From Streptomyces sp. NBC_00083 (lineage in GTDB: Bacteria > Actinomycetota > Actinomycetes > Streptomycetales > Streptomycetaceae): a stretch of DNA of 64,000 nucleotides. Positions within the stretch are counted from its first letter, which is position 1. Every line of letters starts with the position of its first letter. The stretch is taken from the NCBI RefSeq assembly GCF_026343295.1, contig NZ_JAPELY010000002.1, forward strand, positions 1,054,001 through 1,118,000. The letters run 5' to 3'. Positions 1-9,520 of the stretch are shown in pieces. The notes beneath the pieces are model-generated. The model had not been told where the DNA came from. It saw nothing but the letters and a program-made list of their open reading frames with translations, and did no database searches. The position numbers were made by a program, and so were the translations under genes.

Positions 1-1421
1 GCCTCCTGGGTGACCATGACGACCCCGCGCCGCAGATCCCGTACGGACAGCTCGCGCAGATCCGTACCGTCGAGCAGGACCCGTCCCGCCGGGGACCCGC
101 CGGGCCCGCCGCCGGCCGGGGCGCCGGGGGAGGGATCGTAGAAGCGGGCCAGGAGCTTGGCGAGGGTGGACTTGCCCGCGCCCGTCGAGCCGACCACCGC
201 GACGGTCTGGCCCGCGGGGATGGTCAGGTCGAAGCGCGGGAGCACCTCGCCGCCGGTCCGGTACGCGAAGCTGACCTGCTCGAAGTCGACGCGTCGGCCC
301 GGGAGTTCACCCGGGGGCTCGGGCAGCGGGGTCGGCTCGGCCGGCTCCGGCACGGACGGCACCTGGGCCAGCAGCCCGGCCACCTTCTCCAGGGAGGCGG
401 CGGCCGACTGGTAGGAGTTGAGGAACATGCCGAGCCGGTCGATGGGGTCGTACAGACGACGCAGATACAGGACCGCGGCGGCCAGCACGCCGAGGGCCAG
501 GGTGCCGTCCGCGACCCGGGTCGCGCCCCACAGCACCATCGCCGCGACCGCGGTGTTGGCGACGAGCCGGGAGCCCACCACATAGCGCGCCATCTCCAGG
601 ATCGCGTCGCCGTTCCTGCGCTCGTGATGCCGGTTCAGCTCCTGGAACTCCGCGTCGTTGGCCCGCTCGCGACGGAACGCCTGCACCGGCCGTATGCCGT
701 TGAGGGTCTCCGCGAACTTGACGATCACCGCGGCGATCGCCGTCGACCGGGCCCCGTAGATGGTCCCGGCCCGGCGCTGGTAGGACCGGATCAGGAAGTG
801 CAGCGGCACATAGGAGGCGACGGCGAGCGCGCCGGTGCCCCAGTCGAGCCAGAGCAGCATCGCGCAGATGTAGACCGAGGAGAGGATCACCCCGATCAGC
901 TCCTGGAGGCCCTCGCTGAGCAGCTCGCGCAGCGACTCGATGTCCGTGGTGGAGCGCGAGATCAGCCGGCCCGAGGTGTACCGCTCGTGGAAGTCCACGC
1001 TCAGCGCCTGGGCGTGCCGGAAGATCCGGCCGCGCAGATCGAGCAGGACGTCCTGGTTGACCCGCGCGGACGTCTGGATGAAGGCGTACTGGAAGAACCC
1101 GGAGGCCAGCGAGCACACCAGATAGCCGGCGCCCACGGCGACGAGCGGCCCGTAGTCGTGCGCGCGGAACGCCGGCACGCCCCGGTCGATGGCGTACGCG
1201 ACGAGCAGGGGCCCCGCCTGCGCCGCGGCCTGCTGCACCACGAGCATCAGCGTCGCGAGCACCACGCGTGCGCGCAGCGGGCGCAGCAGGGACCGCAGCA
1301 GCACACCGGTCGCGCCGGGCGGTGCGGGCAGCTCGTCCCGGTCGAACGGGTCCACATGAGCGTCCGGTCCGGCCGCCGGCTCGTCGCCGGTGACCGCTTC
1401 CTGTCCCACCGTGGTGGTCAT
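1..1421 (-). CDS. ABC exporter half-transporter, ATP-binding/permease (3' end outside window)
   Basis: Fused six-helix membrane domain plus ATPase domain of the MsbA/LmrA exporter type, truncated by the left edge about 20 residues after the Walker A region. It reads MTTTVGQEAV at the start, then a membrane domain (about residues 45-340) and an ATPase domain with Walker A GSTGAGKST. The signature and Walker B motifs lie outside the window. Its ATG overlaps the stop of the upstream ABC gene by 4 nt (ATGA, 1418-1421), so the two are translationally coupled and probably form a heterodimeric exporter. The substrate cannot be read from the sequence; relatives export drugs, lipids or peptides. Confidence 0.93.
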   Translation of the reverse strand, partial: MTTTVGQEAVTGDEPAAGPDAHVDPFDRDELPAPPGATGVLLRSLLRPLRARVVLATLMLVVQQAAAQAGPLLVAYAIDRGVPAFRAHDYGPLVAVGAGYLVCSLASGFFQYAFIQTSARVNQDVLLDLRGRIFRHAQALSVDFHERYTSGRLISRSTTDIESLRELLSEGLQELIGVILSSVYICAMLLWLDWGTGALAVASYVPLHFLIRSYQRRAGTIYGARSTAIAAVIVKFAETLNGIRPVQAFRRERANDAEFQELNRHHERRNGDAILEMARYVVGSRLVANTAVAAMVLWGATRVADGTLALGVLAAAVLYLRRLYDPIDRLGMFLNSYQSAAASLEKVAGLLAQVPSVPEPAEPTPLPEPPGELPGRRVDFEQVSFAYRTGGEVLPRFDLTIPAGQTVAVVGSTGAGKSTLAKLLARFYDPSPGAPAGGGPGGSPAGRVLLDGTDLRELSVRDLRRGVVMVTQE

Positions 1422-3259
1422 CGTCCGTCCTCCCGCTCGTCGTCGTGGTGGCCGTCGGCGCCCGACATCAGCCAGGCGTAGGCGGCGTTGGTGCGCAGCA
1501 GCTCCTGGTGGGTGCCGACGGCCGTGATCCGGCCCTCCGACAGGAGCGCCACCCGGTCGGCGAGCATCACCGTCGACGGGCGGTGCGCGACCACGAGCGC
1601 GGTGGTGTCCTGGAGCACCCGCCGCAGCGCCGCCTCCACCAGCGCCTCCGTGTGTACGTCGAGGGCGGAGAGCGGGTCGTCGAGGATCAGGAACCTCGGC
1701 CGCCCCACGACCGCCCGAGCGAGCGCGAGCCGCTGGCGCTGTCCGCCGGACAGGCTCAGGCCCTGCTCACCGACCTGAGTGTCCACGCCCTGCGGCAGCC
1801 GCGCCACGAACTGCGCCTGCGCGATGTCGAGGGCGCGCTCCAGGTCCTGCGCACTCCCGCCACCCATCAGGACGTTGTCGCCGACCGACGCCGAGAAGAG
1901 TGTGGGCTCCTCGAACGCCATGGAGACCAGCCCGCGCAGCCGGTCCCGGGACATCGCGGCTATGTCCTCCCCGTCGAGCGTGATCCGGCCGCCGCTGACG
2001 TCGTAGAGCCGCGGGACCAGCGCGGTGAGCGTGGTCTTCCCGGACCCGGTCCCGCCGACCAGAGCCATCGTCTCGCCGGGCCGGATGTGCAGATCGACCC
2101 CGGCGAGCACGGGTTCGCTCCCCTCGGCCGCATCGGGATACCGGAAGCACACCCCGTCGAACCGAATCCCGTCCGGGGCCGGGGGCGCGTCGGGGGCATC
2201 CGGAGCCGGCTCGTCCGAGGGGGGCGCGGCAGGGCTCTGCTCCTGCGCGCCTGAGGGGCTCTGCTCCTCCGGTGCCTCGTCCATCGCCTCGAAGAACCGC
2301 GCCGTCGCCGTCGCGGACTCCTGGCTCATCGCGAGCAGGAACCCGATCGACTCCACCGGCCACCGCAGGGCCAGCGCCGTGGACAGGAACGCCACCAGCG
2401 TCCCGGCCGACAGCTCCCCGTCGGCCACCTGCACCGTGCCGAGCACCAGCGCCGCACCGATGGCCAGTTCGGGGATGGTGGTGATCAGGCCCCAGATCCC
2501 GGCGAGCAGCCGCGCCTTGGCCAACTCGGTGCCGCGCAGCCGCCCGGCGAGTTCGCGGAAGGCCACCGCCTGGCTGCGGTGCTGACCGAACCCCTTGATG
2601 ATGCGGACGCCGAGCACGCTCTCCTCGACGACCGTCGTCAGATCGCCCACCTGGTCCTGGGCCCGCCGCGCGACCAGCGAGTAACGGGTCTCGAAGAGCG
2701 AGCAGCTGACCACCAGCGGGATCACCGGCACCAGCAGCACGAGCCCGAGGCTCCACTGCTGCGACAGCAGGATCGCGAACCCGGCCAGGATCGTCACCCC
2801 GTTGACGAGGAGGAAGATCAGCGGGAACGCCAGGAACATGCGCAGGAGCATGAGGTCCGTGGTGCCGCGCGACAGCAGCTGGCCCGAGGCCCACCGGTCG
2901 TGGAAGGAGACCGGGAGGCGCTGCACATGGCGGTACAGATCGGCCCGCATATCGGCCTCGACCCGCGCCAGTGGCCGCGCCACCAGCCACCGCCGCAGCC
3001 CGAACAGGGCCGCCTCGGCGAGCCCGAGCAGCAGCAGGTAGAGCGCGCCGAGCCACACCCCGCCGGGGTCGTGCTCGGCGACCGGCCCGTCGACGATCCA
3101 CTTCAGGACGAGCGGGATCACCAGACCGAGACAGGAGGCGACGACGGCCACGATCGCCGCGCTGAACAGGCGCGTTCGCACGGGGCGTACGTACGGCCAG
3201 AGTCTCAGGAGCGAGCGGGTGGCCGACTGGTCCTTGGTAGCTGCATGTTTTTCGGACAT
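1418..3259 (-). CDS. ABC exporter half-transporter, ATP-binding/permease (first of pair)
   Basis: 613 residues, full length for a fused exporter. An N-terminal membrane domain (about residues 20-320) is followed by a Pro/Ala/Glu-rich linker (about 330-370) and an ATPase domain with Walker A GGTGSGKTT, signature LSGGQRQRLALARA, Walker B FLILDDPLSALD and the H-loop histidine in VVAHRPS. Start MSEKHAATKDQ at 3259. A TAGGCT hexamer (3268-3273, minus strand) lies 8 nt upstream, suggesting a leaderless or nearly leaderless transcript. The stop overlaps the start of the next ABC gene. Expected to pair with it at the membrane. No substrate gene is adjacent. Confidence 0.95.
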   Translation of the reverse strand: MSEKHAATKDQSATRSLLRLWPYVRPVRTRLFSAAIVAVVASCLGLVIPLVLKWIVDGPVAEHDPGGVWLGALYLLLLGLAEAALFGLRRWLVARPLARVEADMRADLYRHVQRLPVSFHDRWASGQLLSRGTTDLMLLRMFLAFPLIFLLVNGVTILAGFAILLSQQWSLGLVLLVPVIPLVVSCSLFETRYSLVARRAQDQVGDLTTVVEESVLGVRIIKGFGQHRSQAVAFRELAGRLRGTELAKARLLAGIWGLITTIPELAIGAALVLGTVQVADGELSAGTLVAFLSTALALRWPVESIGFLLAMSQESATATARFFEAMDEAPEEQSPSGAQEQSPAAPPSDEPAPDAPDAPPAPDGIRFDGVCFRYPDAAEGSEPVLAGVDLHIRPGETMALVGGTGSGKTTLTALVPRLYDVSGGRITLDGEDIAAMSRDRLRGLVSMAFEEPTLFSASVGDNVLMGGGSAQDLERALDIAQAQFVARLPQGVDTQVGEQGLSLSGGQRQRLALARAVVGRPRFLILDDPLSALDVHTEALVEAALRRVLQDTTALVVAHRPSTVMLADRVALLSEGRITAVGTHQELLRTNAAYAWLMSGADGHHDDEREDGR

Positions 3260-3278
3260 CAGAGCTGAGCCTACGGAC

Positions 3279-3295
3279 GGGCACCGACAGTGCCC
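3279..3295. promoter_or_regulatory. Inverted repeat upstream of the ABC exporter pair
   Basis: GGGCAC-cgaca-GTGCCC, perfect 6-bp arms with a 5-nt centre. It sits just upstream of the TAGGCT hexamer of the minus-strand ABC pair, where a repressor site would overlap the promoter. A short hairpin is the alternative reading. Confidence 0.35.
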
Positions 3296-3364
3296 ACTGA
3301 GTTTCGACCGGGTCCCGCTGGTCCGCTGGTCCTAGGACCGCTCGCGCCGCGAGGTCGTACCGCC

Positions 3365-3384
3365 CATCAACCGATCGGTTGATG
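3365..3384. promoter_or_regulatory. Perfect 20-bp palindrome, probable TetR-type operator
   Basis: CATCAACCGATCGGTTGATG is fully self-complementary over 20 bp. It lies between divergent transport genes (ABC pair to the left, ABC-2 exporter to the right). Length, symmetry and position fit an operator for a TetR-family repressor of an exporter, but no TetR gene is adjacent. Confidence 0.6.
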
Positions 3385-3429
3385 CGGGGTCGAGCGCGAT
3401 GGGCGATGTGGCGGACCCCCTCGGGCCGG

Positions 3430-3435
3430 GATTCT
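3430..3435 (+). promoter_or_regulatory. Candidate -10 element of a leaderless ABC-2 transcript
   Basis: GATTCT followed by exactly 6 nt and the ATG at 3442. No usable ribosome-binding site stands at normal distance (GAGG abuts the start). The same spacing recurs at many starts in this window. No convincing -35 is seen. Confidence 0.35.
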
Positions 3436-3441
3436 CGAGGC

Positions 3442-4340
<899 letters not shown>

Positions 4341-4344
<4 letters not shown>

Positions 4345-5123
4345 CCAGCACCCTCACCCCGCCGTCCCCCGGCCGCGCCGCCCGTCCGGCCGCCGCCGCC
4401 GTACTGAAGACCGAGGCCACGCTCTTCCGCCGGGAACCCGCCGGACTCTTCTGGATCATGGTCTTCCCGACCGTCCTGCTGGTCGTGCTCGGCTCGATCC
4501 CCGGCTTCCGCGACCCCGACAAGGCGCTCGGCGGCATCCGCTTCGTCGACGCCTACGTCCCCGTCGCCGTCCTCCTCTCCATGATCATGGCCGGGCTCCA
4601 GGCCATGCCGCCCGTCATCACCGGATACCGCGAGCGCGGCATCCTGCGCCGGATGTCGGCCACCCCCGTACGGCCCTCCGCCGTGCTCGGCGCGCAGGTG
4701 GGGCTGCACGGCGCGGCCGCCCTCGTCTCCGCCGTCCTCTCCCTGACGGTCGGCAGGCTCGCCTTCGACGTGGCGCTGCCGCACCAGCTTGTCGGCTACG
4801 CCCTCGCGCTGCTGCTCGCCGTGTTGAGCGCGCTCGCCCTCGGCGCCCTCATCTCCGCGCTCTCCCGCACCTCGAAGGTGGCCAACGCCATCGGCTCCGC
4901 GGTGTTCTTCCCGATGATGTTCAGCGCGGGCGTGTGGCTGCCGGTCCAGGCCATGCCCGACACGCTGGGCCGCATCGTGGAGCTGCTGCCCTTCGGCGCC
5001 GCCGCCCAGGCCCTCACCGAGGCCGCCGCCGGCCACTGGCCCGGCTGGGACCACCTCGGCATCCTCGCCCTGTGGACGGTGCTGCTGTCCGCGGCCGCGA
5101 CCCGCTGGTTCCGGTGGGAATGA
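4341..5123 (+). CDS. ABC-2 type exporter permease
   Basis: 260 residues with about six hydrophobic segments. The N-terminal VLKTEATLFRREPAGLFW is typical of ABC-2/DrrB-like permeases. GGAGG at 4329-4333 precedes the ATG at 4341. Translationally coupled to the ATPase gene upstream. Forms the membrane channel of the exporter. The stop TGA (5121-5123) overlaps a possible upstream ATG (5120) of the histidine kinase, so all four genes may be co-transcribed. Confidence 0.92.
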
Positions 5124-5170
5124 CAGCGGTGGCCCGCTGGGGCGGTACCGGCGGCGGCGTCCAGGTGGAT

Positions 5171-5176
5171 GACACT
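5171..5176 (+). promoter_or_regulatory. Candidate -10 for leaderless histidine kinase transcript
   Basis: GACACT with 6 nt to the ATG at 5183, the spacing repeated elsewhere in the window. It supports the internal start rather than the ATG at 5120. Weak alone. Confidence 0.3.
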
Positions 5177-5182
5177 GGTGCC

Positions 5183-6451
5183 ATGAGCGACGGGGCGAAC
5201 GAGGCGAAGCGCGACCTGGTGGAGGAACGCTGGGAGGTGTTCCACCGCTGGGGCCCCTTCGGCCTGCTGTTCATCGGCTGTCTCGCCGCGGCCGCCACCG
5301 CCGACCTGCTGATGAGCCCCGCCGCCCGCGGGGCCGCGCTCGCCCTGGTCGGCGGCGCCCTGCTCCTCCAGCTCGGCTGGGACCGGCTGCGCCGCGCCCG
5401 GCCGGGGCCGAGCGCCGCCGGAGCCGTCTACTACTTCCTGCGCTGGGCCCTCGCCTTCGCGCTCACCTGGCTCAACCCGTTCTTCGCGTTCTTCGCGGTC
5501 TGCGGCTACTTCGGCGCTCAGGCGGTGCTGCCCCGGCGTATCGTGCGGGTCGGCCTGTTCGCGACCGCCGTCACCATGGCCGGCTCGCAGTCCGGCGGGC
5601 TGCCGCCCAAGGGGACGATGGGGTGGGTGGTGTTCGGCGCGGTGCTCGTCATCAACTGCGTCCTGCTCACCGTGTTCGGACACCTCGCCGCGCAGGAGGA
5701 CGAACGGGCCCGGGTGCAGACCGAGACCATCGCCGAGCTGGAGACCACCAACGCCCGCCTCCAGCAGGCCCTCGACGAGAACGCCGCCCTCCACGCCCAA
5801 CTCCTGCTCCAGGCACGCGAGGCGGGCGTCGCCGACGAACGCCGCCGGCTCGCCGCCGAGATCCACGACACCATCGCCCAGGGCCTGGCCGGCATCATCG
5901 CCCAGCTCCAGGTCGTCACGAGCAGCAGCGACCCCGACCTCGTACGCGACCACCTCGCGAGCGCCCAGTCACTGGCCCGGCACAGCCTCGGCGAGGCCCG
6001 GCGCTCGGTGCAGAACCTCAGCCCCCTCGACCTCGAACACGACCTGCTGCACGAGGCGTTGAAGAAGACCGTCGCCGAATGGGGCGCCCGGCACGCGGTG
6101 CGCGCCGACTTCACGGTGACCGGCACCGCCGTCCAGCTCCACGACGAGATCGAGGCCACCCTGCTGCGCATCGCCCAGGAGGCCCTCGCCAACGCGAGCC
6201 GCCACGCGCACGCCTCCCGCGTCGGCGTCACCCTCTCCTTCATGGGCGACGAGGTCTCCCTCGACGTCCGCGACGACGGCCGGGGCTTCGACCCGCTCGC
6301 CCTTCCGGCCCGCTCCGGCACCGGCGGCTTCGGCCTCGACGGGATGCGGGCCCGCGCCGAACGCATCGCGGGCAGCGTCGTCGTGGAATCGGAGCCCGGC
6401 CATGGCACCGCCGTCTCGGCCCGCGTACCGTTGGTCCCCCATGACCACTGA
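5183..6451 (+). CDS. Sensor histidine kinase, NarL/DesK-type (HisKA_3)
   Basis: 422 residues. About four to six hydrophobic segments (residues 20-170) form a membrane sensor without a large extracellular domain, then a coiled-coil (about 175-215), the HisKA_3 box with RRRLAAEIHDTIAQ (phospho-acceptor His about residue 228) and a HATPase_c domain with N-box EALANASRHA and G-box DDGRGFD. Phosphorylates the response regulator encoded next, whose start lies 11 bp inside this gene. An alternative ATG at 5120 is in frame and overlaps the permease stop. Linkage to an ABC-2 exporter suggests sensing of membrane or drug stress; the signal is not evident. Confidence 0.93.
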   Translation: MSDGANEAKRDLVEERWEVFHRWGPFGLLFIGCLAAAATADLLMSPAARGAALALVGGALLLQLGWDRLRRARPGPSAAGAVYYFLRWALAFALTWLNPFFAFFAVCGYFGAQAVLPRRIVRVGLFATAVTMAGSQSGGLPPKGTMGWVVFGAVLVINCVLLTVFGHLAAQEDERARVQTETIAELETTNARLQQALDENAALHAQLLLQAREAGVADERRRLAAEIHDTIAQGLAGIIAQLQVVTSSSDPDLVRDHLASAQSLARHSLGEARRSVQNLSPLDLEHDLLHEALKKTVAEWGARHAVRADFTVTGTAVQLHDEIEATLLRIAQEALANASRHAHASRVGVTLSFMGDEVSLDVRDDGRGFDPLALPARSGTGGFGLDGMRARAERIAGSVVVESEPGHGTAVSARVPLVPHDH

Positions 6452-7085
6452 CGCCATCATCACCCTCCTGATCTGCGACGACCACCCCGTAGTCCGGGAC
6501 GGTCTGCGCGGCATGTTCGCCTCCGCCGACGGCTTCGAAGTCCTCGGTGAAGCCTCCGACGGCGTCGAGGGTGTCGACCTCGCCCAGCGGCTCGACCCGG
6601 ACGTCGTCCTGATGGACCTGCGGATGCCGGGCGGCGGGGGAGTGGCCGCGATCGCCGAACTGACCCGGCGCGCACTGCGTTCCAAGGTCCTCGTCCTCAC
6701 CACCTACGACACCGACTCCGACACGCTCCCCGCGATCGAGGCCGGCGCCACCGGCTATCTGCTCAAGGACGCCCCGCGCGAGGAGCTGTTCACCGCGGTG
6801 CGGGCCGCCGCCGCGGGCCGCACGGTGCTGTCGCCCGCGGTCGCCTCCCGCCTGGTCACCGCGGTGCGCACCCCCGCGGTGCCCGCGGGCGAGCCGCTCT
6901 CCGGCCGTGAGCGCGAGGTCCTCGAACTGGTCGCGAAGGGCACCTCCAACCGCGAGATCGCCCGCGCCCTGTTCATCAGCGAGGCCACGGTGAAGACCCA
7001 TCTCACCCACATCTACGGCAAGTTGGGCGTGAAGGACCGGGCCGCCGCGGTCGCGGTGGCGTACGACCGCAAGATCCTCGGCTAG
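6441..7085 (+). CDS. LuxR/NarL-family response regulator
   Basis: 214 residues. The receiver domain has acidic residues in ICDDHPVVRDG, the phospho-acceptor Asp about residue 59 in VLMDLRMPGG, and Lys in YLLKDA. The C-terminal LuxR-type helix-turn-helix reads LSGREREVLELVAKGTSNREIA and then EATVKTHLTHIYGKLGV. It overlaps the kinase gene by 11 bp, so the two form a cognate pair. The likely targets are the adjacent exporter genes. Ends 21 bp from the convergent glgX stop. Confidence 0.95.
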   Translation: MTTDAIITLLICDDHPVVRDGLRGMFASADGFEVLGEASDGVEGVDLAQRLDPDVVLMDLRMPGGGGVAAIAELTRRALRSKVLVLTTYDTDSDTLPAIEAGATGYLLKDAPREELFTAVRAAAAGRTVLSPAVASRLVTAVRTPAVPAGEPLSGREREVLELVAKGTSNREIARALFISEATVKTHLTHIYGKLGVKDRAAAVAVAYDRKILG

Positions 7086-7106
7086 CCCGGCCGGGCCCCC
7101 GGCCCC

Positions 7107-9380
7107 CTACTCGGCCACCTTCAGGACGAGGACCGACCGGGCCGGCAGCGTCACCGTCGCGCCGCCCGGATGCACCCGCCCCGGCGCCGTCTCCTGGTCC
7201 TCCTCCGAGGTGTCCACGACCACCTCGTACGAGGCGGCCCACGGCGGGCCCGGCAGCACACAGCTCTCCGGGCGGTCCGCGGAGTGCAGCAGGATCAGGA
7301 AGCTGTCGTCGGTGACCGGCGCGCCCCGGGCGTCGCGCCCGGGGATGTCGCGGCCGGACAGGTACAGGCCGAGGGTGGCGGCCGGCGCGTACCAGTCCCG
7401 CTCCGTCATCTCCTGGCCCCGCGCGGTGAACCAGGCGAGATCCCGCAGCCCGTCCGCGCCCTGCGCGCGGCCCGAGAAGAACGCGCGGCGGCGCAGCACC
7501 GGGTGGCGGTGCCTCAACTCGATGAGTCGCGTGGTCAGTTGGAGCAAACGGCGCGAGCCGGGCTGGTCCAGGAGCGACCAGTCGACCCAGCTCACCTCGC
7601 CGTCCTGGCAGTACGCGTTGTTGTTGCCGCCCTGGGTGCGGCCCATCTCGTCACCCGCGACCAGCATCGGCACGCCCGTCGACACCAGCAGCGTGGTGAG
7701 CAGGTTCCGCAGTTGGCGGCGGCGCAGCGCGTTGATCCCCGGGTCGTCGGTCTCGCCCTCCGTCCCGCAGTTCCAGGCCCGGTTGTCGTGGGTGCCGTCC
7801 CGGTTGCCCTCCCCGTTGCCCTCGTTGTGCTTGCGCTCGTACGTGACGAGGTCGCGCAGGGTGAACCCGTCGTGCGCGGTGATGAAGTTGATCGACGCGT
7901 ACGGCCGCCGGCCGCCCCAGGCGTACAGGTCGCTGGAGCCCGAGAGCCGGTAGCCGAGGTCGCGCACATCGGGCAGCGCGCCGCGCCAGAAGTCCCGTAC
8001 GGCATCGCGGTAGCGGTCGTTCCACTCGGTCCACAGCGGGGGGAACGAGCCGACCTGGTAGCCGCCGTTGCCCACGTCCCACGGCTCCGCGATCAGCTTC
8101 ACGCGGCGCAGTACCGGGTCCTGGGCGATCACGGCGAGGAAGGGGGAGAGCATGTCGACGTCGTGCATCGAGCGGGCGAGCGCCGCCGCCAGGTCGAAGC
8201 GGAAGCCGTCCACGCCCATCTCGGTCACCCAGTAGCGCAGCGAATCGGTGATCAGCCGCAGTACGTGGGGCTGGACCACATGGAGGGTGTTGCCGCACCC
8301 GGTGTAGTCGGCGTAGCGCCGGGCGTCGGCCTGGAGGCGGTAGTAGCCGCGGTTGTCGATGCCGCGCAGCGACAGCATCGGCCCCAGCTCCCCGGCCTCG
8401 GCGGTGTGGTTGTAGACCACGTCGAGGATGACCTCGATGCCGGCGGCGTGCAGCGCCCGCACCATCCGTTTGAACTCGCCGACCTGCTGCCCGGTGCTGC
8501 CGCTCGCCGAGTACGCGGCGTGCGGGGCGAAGTAGCCGATCGAGTTGTAGCCCCAGTAGTTGCGAAGACCGCGCCGCAGCAGATGGTCCTCGTGGGCGAA
8601 CTGGTGCACCGGGAGCAGCTCGACCGCCGTCACGCCGAGCCGCACCAGATGCTCGATCGCGGCCGGATGGGCGAGCCCCGCGTAGGTCCCGCGCAGCCGC
8701 TCGGGGACCTCCGGGTGGAGGCGGGTGAAGCCGCGCACGTGCAGCTCGTAGATGACCGAGTCGGACCAGGGCGTCTTGGGCCGGTGGTCGTCCGCCCAGT
8801 CGTCGTCGTCCTGGACGACCACGCCCTTGGGCACGTGCGGTGCCGAGTCGCGGTCGTCGCGCACGGTGTCCGCGACCTGTTGCTGCGGCCAGTCGCGCAC
8901 ATGCCCGTACACCTCGGGCGGCAGCACGAAGTCGCCGTCGACGGCCCGTGCGTACGGGTCGAGGAGCAGTTTCGCCGGGTTCCAGCGGGCCCCCGTCCAC
9001 GGGTCCCAGCGTCCGTGGACGCGGAACCCGTACCGCTGGCCCGGCCGTACGCCCGGCACGAAGCCGTGCCAGATCTCATGGGTCAGCTCGCTCAGCGCGA
9101 GCCGGGTCTCGGTGCCCGCCGGGTCGAACAGGCACAGCTCGACCGCTTCGGCGCCGCCCGCCCACAGCGCGAAGTTGGTGCCCGCCACCCCGTCCGGGCC
9201 GACCCGGAAGCGGGCCCCGAGCGGGGTGGGGGCGCCCGGCCAGACAGGGGGGCGCAGGGCCCCCGGTTCACCCCGGTGGCCGTTCACCTTCCGGCGCCCC
9301 TCCCGGTCGGGCGCGCCCTTGATATCGGGCGCGCTCCCGGCGGCACCCCGCACTGCCTCCTGCTCGGCTGCGCTCGACAC
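7107..9380 (-). CDS. glgX: Glycogen debranching enzyme GlgX (isoamylase type)
   Basis: 757 residues. Hydrolyses alpha-1,6 branches of glycogen or limit dextrins in the cytoplasm. N-terminal CBM48/isoamylase domain (PTPLGARFRVGPDGVAGTNF), then a GH13 barrel with VVYNHTAEA, nucleophile Asp in GFRFDLAAAL, acid/base Glu in KLIAEPWD and third carboxylate in FITAHDGFTL, then a beta-sandwich end. The GTG at 9380 is chosen because GGGAGG lies 7 nt upstream; a GTG at about 9286 has no proper ribosome-binding site. The first 30-odd residues are variable and low in complexity. Convergent with the response regulator and divergent from the first L,D-transpeptidase. Confidence 0.93.
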   Translation of the reverse strand: MSSAAEQEAVRGAAGSAPDIKGAPDREGRRKVNGHRGEPGALRPPVWPGAPTPLGARFRVGPDGVAGTNFALWAGGAEAVELCLFDPAGTETRLALSELTHEIWHGFVPGVRPGQRYGFRVHGRWDPWTGARWNPAKLLLDPYARAVDGDFVLPPEVYGHVRDWPQQQVADTVRDDRDSAPHVPKGVVVQDDDDWADDHRPKTPWSDSVIYELHVRGFTRLHPEVPERLRGTYAGLAHPAAIEHLVRLGVTAVELLPVHQFAHEDHLLRRGLRNYWGYNSIGYFAPHAAYSASGSTGQQVGEFKRMVRALHAAGIEVILDVVYNHTAEAGELGPMLSLRGIDNRGYYRLQADARRYADYTGCGNTLHVVQPHVLRLITDSLRYWVTEMGVDGFRFDLAAALARSMHDVDMLSPFLAVIAQDPVLRRVKLIAEPWDVGNGGYQVGSFPPLWTEWNDRYRDAVRDFWRGALPDVRDLGYRLSGSSDLYAWGGRRPYASINFITAHDGFTLRDLVTYERKHNEGNGEGNRDGTHDNRAWNCGTEGETDDPGINALRRRQLRNLLTTLLVSTGVPMLVAGDEMGRTQGGNNNAYCQDGEVSWVDWSLLDQPGSRRLLQLTTRLIELRHRHPVLRRRAFFSGRAQGADGLRDLAWFTARGQEMTERDWYAPAATLGLYLSGRDIPGRDARGAPVTDDSFLILLHSADRPESCVLPGPPWAASYEVVVDTSEEDQETAPGRVHPGGATVTLPARSVLVLKVAE

Positions 9381-9520
9381 CTGACGGCCTCCCGCGGCTC
9401 GGCACAGGGCAGCCGCGGCGTCCCGGCCGCGGCTCCCCGTGCGTGTCCTTCCCCTTGTTCTTCCCGCAACAGCCCTCGTACTCACGTTTCCCCCGGCGGG
9501 GGGTGGTCGTTGGGCCGGTC

